A stretch of 64,000 bases of DNA from Vibrio bathopelagicus (lineage in GTDB: Bacteria; Pseudomonadota; Gammaproteobacteria; Enterobacterales; Vibrionaceae): positions 1,426,001 to 1,490,000 of the forward strand of contig NZ_CP062500.1 in NCBI RefSeq assembly GCF_014879975.1, in the 5' to 3' direction. The notes beneath the pieces are model-generated. The model was given only the letters and a program-made list of their open reading frames with translations. It searched no databases and had not been told where the DNA came from. Of this stretch, positions 37,640-47,487 are shown in pieces. Numbering within the stretch: the stretch's first letter is position 1; each line of letters begins with the position of its first letter. The position numbers and the translations under genes were made by a program.

Positions 37640-38830
37640 ATGACTCTTTGGCTAAGGCTTTTAACATCGCGGAGCTCATTCGCGATGTTGGTCATTATCG
37701 CTATCGCGTCAGTGATAGCGAATACGGGCTGGCGAGTCGTGATGAATAATTTCGCTGTCGATACTGTTGGTATGACTGGGGCTGATGTGGGTGTACTGCA
37801 GAGCGTTAGGGAAATCCCAGGCTTGCTCTCATTTACCGTTTTGTTTCTGTTGTTCATCGCGTCAGAACAAAGAGTCGCGGTATTGTCGATTGCAACATTA
37901 GGGCTAGGCGTTGCGGTAACTGGTTATTTGCCTTCGATTTATGGCTTCTATTTCAGCACGACGATCATGTCTATTGGTTTCCATTATCTAGAAGCGGTGA
38001 ACAAATCACTCTCAACACAATTGTTAGCGACTGAGAACTTTAGCGAATCAATGGGAAAGATTCGCTCTGCCGCCTCGTTTTTCTCGATGGTGACTTTTCT
38101 ATGCATTATGGTCGCGAGCTATCTGTTTGATGTTTCAGATAAGGCCATTTTCTTTACTTGTGGAGCAATATGTTTCTGGCTAGCGGTCTATTTGGTCACG
38201 TTCCAAGATACTCACACAGAGGTTAAGCAACACACCAAACTTATTGTACGACGTGAGTACACGACCTATTACATTTTGACCTTTTTAAGTGGGGCAAGAA
38301 GACAGATCTTTGTGGCATTTGCTGGCTTACTGATGGTGGCCAAGTTTCAATATACCATCTCGATGATGGCCGCACTGTTCATGGTCTCCAGCTTAGCTGC
38401 GACGCTTGCTCTTCCTTATGTTGGGAGATTTATCGATAGAGTAGGAGAGAGGCAAGCTTTGATCATTGAGTATGCCGCGTTAGTGTTGGTGTTCCTATCT
38501 TACGCATTTGTGGATGATCATTATGCGGCCGCGGGACTGTATGTTATCGACAGTATTATTTTTAGTTTTGCGATAGCTTTAAACACGTACTTTAAAAAGA
38601 CAATTAGGGAAGATGAAGTGGCTTCAATGGCGAGTTTGTCGTTCACCATCAATCATATTGCAGCGGTGTTCCTACCATTTTTGTTGGGAATTATCTGGAT
38701 GTCTGGTTATCAATGGGTATTTGTTACAGGAGCAGTGATAGCTTTGATTAGCTTGTTGGTATCGCTGACCATGGGCACTACGCTGCACCAGCGGATTAAT
38801 GGGTTTGATAAGCTACAGAAACGGGTTTGA
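37640..38830 (+). CDS. MFS transporter
   Basis: A 396-residue protein with about 11-12 membrane helices and major facilitator features (PYVGRFIDRVGERQ loop near 252-265). No ligand can be assigned. It stands alone in this cargo block, divergent from the YbfB-type operon, and is followed after about 25 nt by tail remnant 4. The last codons (GFDKLQKRV) are followed by a near repeat of the same bases (GGGTTTGATAAG), a small local duplication at the junction. Confidence 0.8.
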   Translation: MTLWLRLLTSRSSFAMLVIIAIASVIANTGWRVVMNNFAVDTVGMTGADVGVLQSVREIPGLLSFTVLFLLFIASEQRVAVLSIATLGLGVAVTGYLPSIYGFYFSTTIMSIGFHYLEAVNKSLSTQLLATENFSESMGKIRSAASFFSMVTFLCIMVASYLFDVSDKAIFFTCGAICFWLAVYLVTFQDTHTEVKQHTKLIVRREYTTYYILTFLSGARRQIFVAFAGLLMVAKFQYTISMMAALFMVSSLAATLALPYVGRFIDRVGERQALIIEYAALVLVFLSYAFVDDHYAAAGLYVIDSIIFSFAIALNTYFKKTIREDEVASMASLSFTINHIAAVFLPFLLGIIWMSGYQWVFVTGAVIALISLLVSLTMGTTLHQRINGFDKLQKRV

Positions 38831-38856
38831 TAAGTTACAGAAATAATAGCGACTCT

Positions 38857-38989
38857 CATCAAGAACTACACATTTTACATCGAAGGCTTAGGTCATTTGC
38901 CAATGTTAGAGCAATCAGAGCAGTTCAACACAACGCAGATGGAAGCGGTTAAGTCGGTGTCTAAAATTGACAGTGCAGGTGATGTTTAG
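38857..38989 (+). pseudogene. hydrolase 3'-tail remnant 4
   Basis: In frame it reads IKNYTFYIEGLGHLPMLEQ, then EAVKSV, then a new tail SKIDSAGDV-stop. About a quarter of the bases differ from the parent by eye. The parental stop and terminator are missing, so sequence after GTCGGTG is unrelated. Confidence 0.8.
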
Positions 38990-39049
38990 GAGCGAATAGT
39001 GAGGCCAATACCATTGTCTTCGGTATCTCATGAACTGATTGGCTTTAAG

Positions 39050-39091
39050 CAAAAATAAAAGTCAGTACAATTGAAAATTAATTGTACTGAC
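39050..39091 (-). terminator. intrinsic terminator of the 39114-39368 gene
   Basis: GTCAGTACAATT (39061-39072) and AATTGTACTGAC (39080-39091) form a perfect 12-bp stem. On the minus strand it is followed by TTTTATTTTTG. Confidence 0.85.
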
Positions 39092-39113
39092 TAATGATGA
39101 TAAGAAATAGAAC

Positions 39114-39368
39114 CTAGATTGACAACCCACCAGCTCCCGCTGTCGCAATCCCTATCCACATTTGTGATTTCGCTAAGACTCTTAATTCATCACCATGAAT
39201 GGATTTAAACGTTTCATGCGCTACTTGGCCATTTTCAGCATCTATAATGTCACCTATGAGCTCAAAACCTTGATCAATGAGTTGTTCGTTTTCCGTTGTA
39301 AATGAAGGGCTATGTACATCTAAATGAACTAATATTTTATCTTTTTTATAAAATTGAAATGAAGCCAT
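39114..39368 (-). CDS. small hypothetical protein
   Basis: An 84-residue protein behind AGGAT at the right distance from its ATG, with its own terminator. The N-terminal part alternates strands and helices (FQFYKKDKILVHLDVHS, then LIDQGFELIGDIID); the C-terminus is Gly-rich (GIATAGAGGLSI). No family recognised. It is the only gene of cargo 5. Confidence 0.65.
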   Translation of the reverse strand: MASFQFYKKDKILVHLDVHSPSFTTENEQLIDQGFELIGDIIDAENGQVAHETFKSIHGDELRVLAKSQMWIGIATAGAGGLSI

Positions 39369-39617
39369 ATTTACATCCTAATTGGTCATTAAACGATCAA
39401 GATCATGGTAATTTATAGGATGCTTAACATCAATTGATTCTATAAATAAAAGTGTGTCCGAATATTTAGAGCTTCTTATCTACTTGGCTGATTATAAATG
39501 GGGGTAGAACGTAAGGAGATCGCGCGTATTTCTCACAAACTTGGAGAATAACGAGTCATTAAATTCAATAACTTTTCATTCGATAGTTTCATGACTTAAA
39601 AAGGATATATGGATAGA

Positions 39618-39752
39618 GAGGGCCACTTCCCAATACTAGATCAAATAGATCAGTTAAATACAAGGTTGATGAAAGCGGTTAAGTCGGTGAAATAGGGTGC
39701 TTATCAACGTTCGGTAGATAAAACGAAGGCCTCGCGTATGCGAGGCCTTTTT
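39618..39752 (+). pseudogene. hydrolase 3'-tail remnant 5 with terminator T5
   Basis: In frame it reads EGHFPILDQIDQLN, then TRLMKAVKSVK-stop at 39694. About one base in five differs from the parent. The shared terminator AAGGCCTCGC-GTAT-GCGAGGCCTTTTTG follows at 39726-39752. Confidence 0.83.
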
Positions 39753-39829
39753 GTGTTCCGGCCGAAACCTAATAATGGAGAGGGTCGAACATTCGATAAC
39801 TCTTATTTAAAGGAACTCTTATTTAAAGG

Positions 39830-41338
39830 TTAACGAAAACTCGGGATAATCGCTGGGATTCCTGGTAGAAGGCCAACCAATGCCATCACACCACTTAGTA
39901 CAATAAACATAGCTCCAGGTAACACCCAACGGTTCATTTTACTCAGTTCACTGCTACGTTCTTTACAACCGACTAAGCCTAAGTTATCTAACAGCATGGT
40001 GAGAGCCCAACCAAATGCAGGGTTAACGAGCGCTGAAGAAAACACAACAATTGCTGCTGATTGGGTGGTTTTCCCTTCACGTGTCATTTCCATTCCAGCT
40101 TCTAGCAATGGCACAAATACGCCAACAATTAACGCGACACAAAGTACAGGCTGCCATATAGCTAAATCCATCGGGTAGCCCCAAACAGCGGCGATAATAC
40201 AGAACAGAGCCGTGAGCAATGCGCCAGCAGGAATAGGGCGTTTAGCAATTGCTGCAGGGACGATATAAGTACCCCATGAAGACGTAAAGTTAGTACCGCC
40301 AAGTAGAGAACCGAACGTTTGACGAATTGATGCCGTGGTCATGGTGTCATCAATGTTCATGTGTACTTTTTCGGTACGTTCTGGATAGCTGATCTTTTGG
40401 AATACTTGATGGCCTAAGAAATCTGGTGACCACATAGCCACAGCTAAAATAGCAAACGGCAATACCACCATGAAATGTTCAATCGTTGGTAGGCCTAGCA
40501 TCCAACCTGTATCTTCTCCCCACCAATACATAGGGTTCATGTTAGGCAAGCCTGGTTCAGTGTGGAAAGCAAATGGGGCACCCATGGCAAATGCAATCGT
40601 ACCACCTAGCAAGCAGCTAAGAGGCACAGCTAACCAACGCTTACGGAAATGTTCCAATAACGCGTACAAAATAATGGTGCAAAAGATCACGACAAACGCG
40701 ATGTGACTCATACCGATTCCTTCAGCCCAAGCGAAGAGTTTTTTCACTTGAGAAGCAGTTCCAACAAAGCCAAGGTAAAGTAATAAACCGCCACACACAC
40801 CTTTACTGGTGAGGTTGGCCAACATGCTGCCACCTTTACTGATGGCTAAAATTAGGCCAAAAGCGCCAATCAACAAGCCAAAGGCCATAGGGTGTCCGCC
40901 GGCTGCAACGACAATCGGAATTAAAGGGATGAGTGGGCCGTGTGTACCTGCGAGGTTCGCGGTCGGCAATAAAAAGCCAGAGAAAAGAATGATGAAAACA
41001 GAGGCGATGAGTAGTTCATAACGAACGTTTTCTAAAATGAAGCCTTCATCTAGCCCTAGAGCCCCGGCAAATGTTGCTGCAATGGCACCCACCATAACAA
41101 CTTTACCGATGGTAGCCGCCATCGCTGGGATAGTATCTTCTATCTCAAATCGATAATCTTTAAACGGCAAATTAGGACGCCAGCGTTTAGGCGCCATGAT
41201 TTGTAATTCATGCTCTAAATATTGTTCGCGGGAATCAAATTCCGATCTTGGTTTGTGTTGTTGTTCATAAGTGAGTTCATCCTCATTGGCTTGAGGCTTA
41301 TCTGCTTGTATATGTACGGACTCTAAAGTACTGCTCAT
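39830..41338 (-). CDS. DUF3360 family permease (SLC23-like)
   Basis: A 502-residue protein. A hydrophilic N-terminus of about 65 residues is followed by about 11-12 membrane helices with Gly-rich turns (GTHGPLIPLIP near 130 and LGGTNFTSSWGTYIVPAA near 345). This matches the DUF3360 family, distantly related to nucleobase/anion exchangers. The substrate is unknown. It is a single gene with a long upstream region. Confidence 0.82.
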   Translation of the reverse strand: MSSTLESVHIQADKPQANEDELTYEQQHKPRSEFDSREQYLEHELQIMAPKRWRPNLPFKDYRFEIEDTIPAMAATIGKVVMVGAIAATFAGALGLDEGFILENVRYELLIASVFIILFSGFLLPTANLAGTHGPLIPLIPIVVAAGGHPMAFGLLIGAFGLILAISKGGSMLANLTSKGVCGGLLLYLGFVGTASQVKKLFAWAEGIGMSHIAFVVIFCTIILYALLEHFRKRWLAVPLSCLLGGTIAFAMGAPFAFHTEPGLPNMNPMYWWGEDTGWMLGLPTIEHFMVVLPFAILAVAMWSPDFLGHQVFQKISYPERTEKVHMNIDDTMTTASIRQTFGSLLGGTNFTSSWGTYIVPAAIAKRPIPAGALLTALFCIIAAVWGYPMDLAIWQPVLCVALIVGVFVPLLEAGMEMTREGKTTQSAAIVVFSSALVNPAFGWALTMLLDNLGLVGCKERSSELSKMNRWVLPGAMFIVLSGVMALVGLLPGIPAIIPSFR

Positions 41339-41932
41339 GTTGATTCCTTTCGTTCACACTCTAAGGTGTGTTATTCCAACAAACGTTATTAACTCACGGC
41401 ACGAAGATTTAGCTGAGTTGCTATAAAGTTTCTGCCACGAAGAACTCGATGACTGTATTTTATATATGAGCAGATTTATTATTAATAAGTGAAATTAACT
41501 CACCATCAAATACGAATAACAAATCAACCTATAATTAAAAAAATCATGATGATTCAGTAGTTAGTACCTTATACCAAACCAAAAAAAACAAATAGTCTCA
41601 GTTAGTTAGACATTAGTCGTAGAGTTAGACGACTAGTATGCGACCCTGTAGGGAATAGGCATTTATTCAGAAATAATTAAGTAATGTTCGGCAATAAATG
41701 GCTTGATTTTAACCCCCCGAGAAAATCTATCGACTCATGCTTGGTTGCATGTTTGACTGCGTTCTTGGTGTGATTTGATAGTGAACATCTGCTCCAGTTT
41801 TATGCCGGATATATTGGGGCGATAAACAGTGTCAGGCCTTGCCTTTTGCCACTAAATCTCTACTACGTTCTGCCCCTGATAGTGATAGAATCTCCGCATC
41901 ATAATTATCGAGAAACTAGGTATTTATAAACA
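41339..41932. other. long intergenic region upstream of the permease
   Basis: About 590 nt without a convincing gene. TAGTCGT (41614-41620) and ACGACTA (41629-41635) form an inverted repeat that could be a regulator site for the permease. TGATAGAAT near 41879 is a possible -10 element for the gene at 41933. Confidence 0.5.
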
Positions 41933-42271
41933 ATGTTTATCCATCACGTTAACGGCATCGACTGGCTGGTGATTACAGCTTTTGAAGAACTGAAAACTAT
42001 GTTTATCGAAGATGCTGGTCCCATCCCATCTTACTTCTCTACCGCCAGTGAATTAAGCCTGATTGATCAAGCCAAGCGCAGCTATGGATTTTTGCCTACA
42101 CTCCGCGGTGTGGTCACCGATACCGGCACGTATCAAAGTAAAGATCTGGAAGAAGATTTGAACCCACAGCTTGCGTGTATCGTTGAAGGGCGTGGTCGGG
42201 TGTTTATCTATCACGGCGACTATGTGGCTTTTGTGGATGACGAGCAAACCTTCATTACCCGAATGGACTGA
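41933..42271 (+). CDS. conserved hypothetical protein
   Basis: A 112-residue cytoplasmic protein with no signal or membrane segment (MFIHHVNGIDWLVITAFEE, then TGTYQSKDLEEDLNPQ, then VFIYHGDYVAFVDDE). The mixed alpha-beta pattern is not assigned to a known domain. It lies 96 nt before the patatin gene on the same strand, possibly in one transcript. Confidence 0.65.
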   Translation: MFIHHVNGIDWLVITAFEELKTMFIEDAGPIPSYFSTASELSLIDQAKRSYGFLPTLRGVVTDTGTYQSKDLEEDLNPQLACIVEGRGRVFIYHGDYVAFVDDEQTFITRMD

Positions 42272-42367
42272 AAATGATTCAGTAACTTGAAATGGGCAAA
42301 TCAGTATTACGGCTACAGGGTTTTACCCAAAGATTTGAAAGAACTAATGAATTAAAGGATTAGTACG

Positions 42368-43240
42368 ATGGCAAAAACGATCTCATTGGTACTTGGTAGT
42401 GGTGGCGCTAGAGGCTTAGTTCACGTTGGCGTTATCCGCTGGCTGATTGAACATGGCTATCAGATAAAATCCATCTCTGGCTGTTCAATTGGCGCACTTA
42501 TCGGTGGTGTTTACGCGGCAGGTAAGCTAGATGAATTTGAAGAGTGGGTCACCAGTATCGATCAATCGGATATGGCTATGATGTTGGACTTTTCATGGCA
42601 ATCGAGTGGTATGTTTAAGGGCGATAAGATCATCGACACACTGCGTGGATTAATCGGCGAGATTTCAATTGAAGATCTGCCTATCCCTTATACCGCAGTT
42701 GCCGCTAACGTCGCCGATGAAAAAGAGGTTTGGCTGCAATCAGGTTCTCTGTTCGATGCCATTCGCGCCTCTATCTCTTTGCCACTATTCTTCACACCTC
42801 ATGTCATCAATGGCGAAGAGCTGATTGATGGCGGAGTACTTAATCCCGTACCGATTGCGCCTACCTTTGGGGACAATACTGACTTTACGTTGGCTGTGAA
42901 CTTAGGTGGTGAACCTGAAATGGTACAACAAGAGGTGCCCCCTGTTTCTTTACCAGCGAAAGAGGGCAACTTACACGACAAGGTCGTCCACTTTATCGAT
43001 AATCTAGGTAGCAGTGTAAAAAGCAAAATGAGTTTTAACTTTGCAGCTTACGACATTGCCAACCAAGCGTTTGATGCGATGCAATCGACTATTGCTCGCC
43101 AGAAATTGGCCGCTTATCCTGCCGACATTACGCTTGAGATCCCACGCAATGCCTGCGGCACCTTAGAGTTTGAACGCTCACAAGAGATGATAGATAGAGG
43201 CTACCATTTAGCACAGGCTAAACTCGGCAACCGGCTTTAA
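42368..43240 (+). CDS. patatin-like phospholipase, RssA type
   Basis: A 290-residue protein with the patatin oxyanion loop GSGGARGLVHVG (about 10-21), nucleophile motif GCSIG (Ser near 41) and DGG (Asp near 156), the intact Ser-Asp dyad. Size and motif order fit the small RssA/YchK group of cytoplasmic patatins, which hydrolyse acyl esters. It starts behind AAAGGATTAGTACG and is followed 1 nt later by the pseudopilin-like gene. Confidence 0.87.
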   Translation: MAKTISLVLGSGGARGLVHVGVIRWLIEHGYQIKSISGCSIGALIGGVYAAGKLDEFEEWVTSIDQSDMAMMLDFSWQSSGMFKGDKIIDTLRGLIGEISIEDLPIPYTAVAANVADEKEVWLQSGSLFDAIRASISLPLFFTPHVINGEELIDGGVLNPVPIAPTFGDNTDFTLAVNLGGEPEMVQQEVPPVSLPAKEGNLHDKVVHFIDNLGSSVKSKMSFNFAAYDIANQAFDAMQSTIARQKLAAYPADITLEIPRNACGTLEFERSQEMIDRGYHLAQAKLGNRL

Positions 43241-43241
43241 G

Positions 43242-43886
43242 ATGAGAGACAGAAAAGACATGTTGAAATTGTTGCGCCAGATGAAAAAGTGGAAACTTGC
43301 GTCGCTTAGCTTGATCATTCTCGTTGCCACTTTCTTTATCTATCATCAGTTCGGTAACAGCATGTCCCGTGCCGATGAGGCAAAATTTCTAATCGGGCAA
43401 CTTAATACTGTCTTGGATGCTGCTGAGCAATATTCTCATGATAATGGTTCTTTGCCCCCAATTACTTCCGATACCGACACTAAATTCGGCTACTTAAATA
43501 TCAATCAATTAATCGAGAATCCGGGCGTATCAACATGGCGAGGACCATATCTAGCTTTTGACGATACATGGATTGGTGGTGATCAGTATATTGACCACCC
43601 AGACTACATAGCAACGCAATTACTGCTTAAGGAAAAGGGGAGTCAGTGGGTACGAGGAAGCTCAGAAACCGGCTGTAATGCGTCGTCACCAGCATGCTCT
43701 CTTGCGGCTTGTATTTGGTTGGTGCCAACAAAAGTCGCACAAGAGATTAATCAGATTGTGGACGGAGATACGAGTATAGAAAGCTCGGATGCGACAGGAA
43801 AAATACGTTACGACAACACTTTTGGTGGCGCTCTTGTATGTATGATTGGAGATGATTTCCCAATGCCTTCGACACAGCCAAATTAA
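43242..43886 (+). CDS. pseudopilin-like inner-membrane protein
   Basis: A 214-residue protein. A basic N-terminus, then one hydrophobic helix (about 18-36), a coiled stretch LIGQLNTVLDAAEQYSHDNGSLP and a compact domain with four Cys. This spacing resembles type II secretion or type IV pseudopilins after the helix, but the prepilin cleavage motif (G-F-T-L-x-E) is missing, so processing is not expected. It starts 1 nt after the patatin stop. Confidence 0.6.
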   Translation: MRDRKDMLKLLRQMKKWKLASLSLIILVATFFIYHQFGNSMSRADEAKFLIGQLNTVLDAAEQYSHDNGSLPPITSDTDTKFGYLNINQLIENPGVSTWRGPYLAFDDTWIGGDQYIDHPDYIATQLLLKEKGSQWVRGSSETGCNASSPACSLAACIWLVPTKVAQEINQIVDGDTSIESSDATGKIRYDNTFGGALVCMIGDDFPMPSTQPN

Positions 43887-43900
43887 GTCGTTTCTTATTA

Positions 43901-43985
43901 CTCACTGGCCGCTTCGTTTTTGTTTTTACCTGACCGAAGGCGAAGCCGGACTCGATAGACGCAATATTGGGAAACGAGTTGTTCT
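43901..43985 (-). pseudogene. 3' tail of an Lrp/AsnC gene (remnant)
   Basis: On the minus strand it encodes FPNIASIESGFAFGQVKTK then TKRPVS. It matches the last 24 codons of the intact Lrp-type gene at 47611, mostly with silent base changes, so it comes from a diverged allele. The similarity runs upstream for about another 15 nt. No start or DNA-binding domain is present. Confidence 0.85.
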
Positions 43986-43997
43986 GTAGATAAAATT

Positions 43998-44023
43998 AAG
44001 GCCTCGCGTGTGCGAGGCCTTTT
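43998..44023. terminator. array terminator T6
   Basis: AAGGCCTCGC-GTGT-GCGAGGCCTT, then TT. The upstream TGTAGATAAAATT is the same stretch as before T1, but no hydrolase tail precedes it; the Lrp tail does. Confidence 0.88.
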
Positions 44024-44111
44024 GATTTTAGGGTAATAACAATAAACTAATCTTTAATAAATTATTGGGCAGAAGGGTTCTAGTCCATACAAATTAGAGT
44101 CGTTGTTATCC

Positions 44112-45119
44112 TTACCAGATATCTTCAATTAAAGAGTCTTTGAGCTGCTCTGCTGCTGCAATGTTTTCTTTCGACATATATTGCTTAACGTCAATTATCT
44201 CTTTCTCTGCATCCGAGTTTCCGTATTCCTGCGCGACTTCAAACCATGCTAGCGCTTTAACAAAATCGCTCCATGTACCGTGACCATTACGGTAGGCGTA
44301 ACCAACGGAATACTGACCATAATCGTTGCCCTGCATAGCGGCGCTAGTGTAATACTCTAATGCTTTTTTTGCGTCTGTAGTTTTGAAACCACAAGGCTTT
44401 TTGTACCGAGTAGAAGAGTAAATATCACCCATCTTTACATAAGAAAGTGTATGTTCATCTTCTTCAATGGCGTTGCTAAATAATTGCATCGCTTTAGAAC
44501 AACTCTTTTCAACGCCTTGTCCATTTAGGTAAGAAATACCCAAGTTGTACATGGCACTTGCATCACCTAAGTTTGCTGATTGCTCAAACCAATAAGCAGA
44601 TTTAGTGAAGTCCTGAGCGACGCCTTGACCTTCATCGTATGAAAACGCGAGTTGATACATAGCGTCAGAATAACCCGCTTGCGCAGAAGCGAGGTAATAG
44701 TCGTTGCCTTTTTTAAGATCGACAGGTGACCCTTCGCCATCAAAATACATTACGCCTAATGAATAGAGCACATAGGGGTCTTTGCTCGGTTCCGCTTTAT
44801 GGTACCAAGCCAGTGCTTTGTCGTACTGTTCGTCGTAGTAATACTTATCTGCCAAGGTAATGATGGCTTTCACCTCACCAGATTCCGCGAGTTGATTCAT
44901 GTACTCATAACCGCGCTCTATGTTCTCTTCATACATTGAATCTTCAATCAAAAGGTTAGCAGCCTGCATCACCAATTCGTTATCACTAGAATTTTCTGCC
45001 GTCTTTAATAGAGTGAGCTCTTCGCCTTCAAAAACTTCAATCTCAAGATCGTATGCAAAAGCATTGGCTGACAACACCAACGACAGTGACGTTAAAAAAG
45101 CACAACTTTGTTTCATCAT
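44112..45119 (-). CDS. secreted Sel1-repeat protein
   Basis: A 335-residue protein with a signal peptide (ending near NAFA-YD, about residue 23). Residues about 80-320 contain six to seven Sel1-like repeats (A-x2-YxLGxMYxxGxGV type: YSLGVMYFDGEGSPVD, YQLAFSYDEGQGVAQD, YNLGISYLNGQGVEKS, YSVGYAYRNGHGTWSD). Sel1 solenoids mediate protein contacts. Periplasmic; no partner is evident. It is cargo between T6 and tail remnant 6. Confidence 0.85.
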   Translation of the reverse strand: MMKQSCAFLTSLSLVLSANAFAYDLEIEVFEGEELTLLKTAENSSDNELVMQAANLLIEDSMYEENIERGYEYMNQLAESGEVKAIITLADKYYYDEQYDKALAWYHKAEPSKDPYVLYSLGVMYFDGEGSPVDLKKGNDYYLASAQAGYSDAMYQLAFSYDEGQGVAQDFTKSAYWFEQSANLGDASAMYNLGISYLNGQGVEKSCSKAMQLFSNAIEEDEHTLSYVKMGDIYSSTRYKKPCGFKTTDAKKALEYYTSAAMQGNDYGQYSVGYAYRNGHGTWSDFVKALAWFEVAQEYGNSDAEKEIIDVKQYMSKENIAAAEQLKDSLIEDIW

Positions 45120-45227
45120 TTAAGCCATTTGTTATATTAATTAAGTTTCACATAAATATAACAAGATAACTTTGAAAATAAAGGAGTTTTAGGGATATCG
45201 GCCTCTGGGTTTACGACAATGAGACCT

Positions 45228-45359
45228 AGGGCATTTCCGAATGCTAGAGCAGCTAGAATAGTTAAACCAACCTCTGATGAAAGTGATTAAGCCAGTGAAG
45301 TAGTGTGGGGGAATTGTTAGACAGATAAAACTAAGTCTCCTCGTTTACGAGGTCTTTTT
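45228..45359 (+). pseudogene. hydrolase 3'-tail remnant 6 with terminator T7
   Basis: An ungapped match to the parent 3' end from AGGGCATTTCCGAATGCTAGAG to the stop region (CCAGTGAAGTAG), with an internal in-frame stop in place of EQF. About a quarter to a third of the bases differ by eye. The terminator AAGTCTCCTCG-TTTA-CGAGGTCTTTTT (45333-45359) is also decayed. Confidence 0.78.
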
Positions 45360-45421
45360 GTTATAGGTCGGAATATTAAGGGAGCTTAATTTAGTGGTTG
45401 AACCCTATGTGAGCTCCTTTA

Positions 45422-46321
45422 TTAATGGCAAGGGTCAACTCCGAGTAAGAAGTCGATGACACAACGTGTTCGTTTTGGAACTTGGTGCCGAGATGGATAG
45501 AGCAGAGACACGGTTAGTTCTGGTCCCTGCAGCTCCGGCATTATGGATACGAGTTGACCAGATTCAATTTCAGCATGCATGGAGCTTGGCAAAATTACTC
45601 CAATGCCCAGGCTGTAGAGGAGCATCTGCTGGATAATGTATGGAGAGTTACAAGCATAAAGCCTCTTGGGTTTGATTGTGACTCTGCTATCTTCGCTTAG
45701 ATAGAAGAGCTGAGAACCGTCATTACTAACCTGAGAGAGTGTGAGCCAATGGTGATTTTCTAATTCACTAATACTTTGTGGCTTGCCGTACTTTGTAATG
45801 TACTCGGTGCTCGCATAAATTCCCGCTCTCTCTCTGCGTAAGGTGCGAGTAACTAGAGAACTATTTTCACGAAAGCTAGTTCGAATTGCGAGATCAACGT
45901 CTTCGTTGATCAAGTTTGAGGTATTGTCGTTCAGAATGAGGTTAAGCATAATTTTTGGAAAGCGTTTCTTAAATTCTTCCAACTTTGGGAGTAAATAAGA
46001 TTGTGCAACATCGTTTGATAGCGACAAGGTCACTTTACCAGAAGGCTCCTTTGATGAGGCTATATCATTGACGCACTCGACGAGTGAAGGTAATGCTTTG
46101 GCCAGTTCATGAACCTTTACGCCTTCTTCTGTGAGAGATAGTTTTCTTGTTGAGCGTTGGATTAGCCGCACACCTAATATTTCTTCTAATTGAGCGACTT
46201 GCTCACTCACCCGAGAACGACTTGTATTCAAAGCCTTTGCTGCTTGAGCAAAGCTGCCTCTCTCGATTACTGTGGCAAATATGGCTAAGTGCTTCAATTT
46301 TGAATGGTCAATTGTACTCAA
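45422..46321 (-). CDS. LysR family transcriptional regulator
   Basis: A 299-residue protein with the LysR winged helix at the N-terminus (GSFAQAAKALNTSRSRVSEQVAQLEEILGVRLIQRSTR, about 22-60) and a substrate-binding-like effector domain (about 90-295). It is divergent from the oxidoreductase gene with about 105 nt between start codons, which suggests that it controls it; the inducer is unknown. Confidence 0.88.
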   Translation of the reverse strand: MSTIDHSKLKHLAIFATVIERGSFAQAAKALNTSRSRVSEQVAQLEEILGVRLIQRSTRKLSLTEEGVKVHELAKALPSLVECVNDIASSKEPSGKVTLSLSNDVAQSYLLPKLEEFKKRFPKIMLNLILNDNTSNLINEDVDLAIRTSFRENSSLVTRTLRRERAGIYASTEYITKYGKPQSISELENHHWLTLSQVSNDGSQLFYLSEDSRVTIKPKRLYACNSPYIIQQMLLYSLGIGVILPSSMHAEIESGQLVSIMPELQGPELTVSLLYPSRHQVPKRTRCVIDFLLGVDPCH

Positions 46322-46425
46322 AATCAGAACTCCTCATTCTAAAAGTAACGTCTACTGGGTTGTTTTAACTTTACCTAATATGGTCATCGAAAGAAAACTA
46401 TCAGTAGAAAAAGAGGAAAATTACT

Positions 46426-47361
46426 ATGAAAGCAGCTCGTATACACACTTATGGTGGCGCTGAAGTACTAACCATCGATGATGTAGAAAAGCCAACCATT
46501 ACTGACGAAGAAGTGTTGGTAAAAGTGATCGCTAGTTCGATTAATCCATTAGATTGGCTACTTCGTTCTGGCGAGCTGAAGGACCTAATTCCAGTGTCAT
46601 TCCCTCACACACTAGGTTGGGATTTTTCGGGAATCATTGAAAAAGTAGGATCCAAGGTAACAAAATATGCGGTGGGGGATGCCATCTATTCACGGCCAGA
46701 GGTTTCTAGGCACGGTTCTCATGCTGAATATATTGCGGTTCCTGCTGTTGATATTGCAATCAAGCCTAGAACTGTCTCGTTTGCTTCTGCAGCGTCACTT
46801 CCTATTGCATCCATTACGGCGTGGCAGGCATTGTTTGAAAAAGGGGAGCTAAAAAAAGGACAACGTATATTAATTCATGGTGGTGCTGGTAGCCTTGGTG
46901 CTATCGCGGTTCAACTAGCAAAAGCCCAAGGAGCCTACGTGATTACGACTGCAGCAGAGAATGATCACGAGTTTGTCAGGTCTTTAGGAGCAGATGAAGT
47001 GATTGATTTTCGAAAAGTGCGTTTTCAAGATGTGGTAAGCGATGTGGATGTAGTGCTTGATACGATTGGTCGTCAGGTACAGGTGGATTCTTACGCGGTG
47101 TTAAAACACAAGGGGATTCTTGTAGCTGTAAATACCTACCCAGACTTGGAGCTTGCCAAATCATACGGTGTTGAAGCGCGATTTTTGTCCATTAAACCTA
47201 ATGGTAGTCATTTGAAAAAAGTCGCGGAGTGGGTCGACAATGGTCGACTGCGTCCCATTGTTGGGCACGAATATTCGTTTGAGGACATTGCTCAAGCTTA
47301 CAGCTTAAGTGAAAGTGGAGCAGCTAAAGGGAAAATCGTTCTGCATGTGTCAACTCCTTGA
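46426..47361 (+). CDS. zinc-independent quinone oxidoreductase/alcohol dehydrogenase family (NADP-dependent)
   Basis: A 311-residue MDR-superfamily enzyme. The GroES-like N-terminal domain (about 1-120) has no catalytic zinc Cys/His set, and the Rossmann NADPH motif is GGAGSLGAIAVQLA (about 145-158). It lacks the structural-zinc lobe, as in quinone reductases. It starts behind GAGGAAAATTAC. The divergent LysR gene is a likely regulator. Confidence 0.87.
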   Translation: MKAARIHTYGGAEVLTIDDVEKPTITDEEVLVKVIASSINPLDWLLRSGELKDLIPVSFPHTLGWDFSGIIEKVGSKVTKYAVGDAIYSRPEVSRHGSHAEYIAVPAVDIAIKPRTVSFASAASLPIASITAWQALFEKGELKKGQRILIHGGAGSLGAIAVQLAKAQGAYVITTAAENDHEFVRSLGADEVIDFRKVRFQDVVSDVDVVLDTIGRQVQVDSYAVLKHKGILVAVNTYPDLELAKSYGVEARFLSIKPNGSHLKKVAEWVDNGRLRPIVGHEYSFEDIAQAYSLSESGAAKGKIVLHVSTP

Positions 47362-47487
47362 TACTATTGCCTTTCTACAGAATGGCAACGTGACGCTTAT
47401 GAAAAATTCATGAGTTGATATGAAGGGGGAAGTTGATTTCGCATTTGTTAGTAGTGAACTGATTTGCAACTGCTGAACGATACAACT

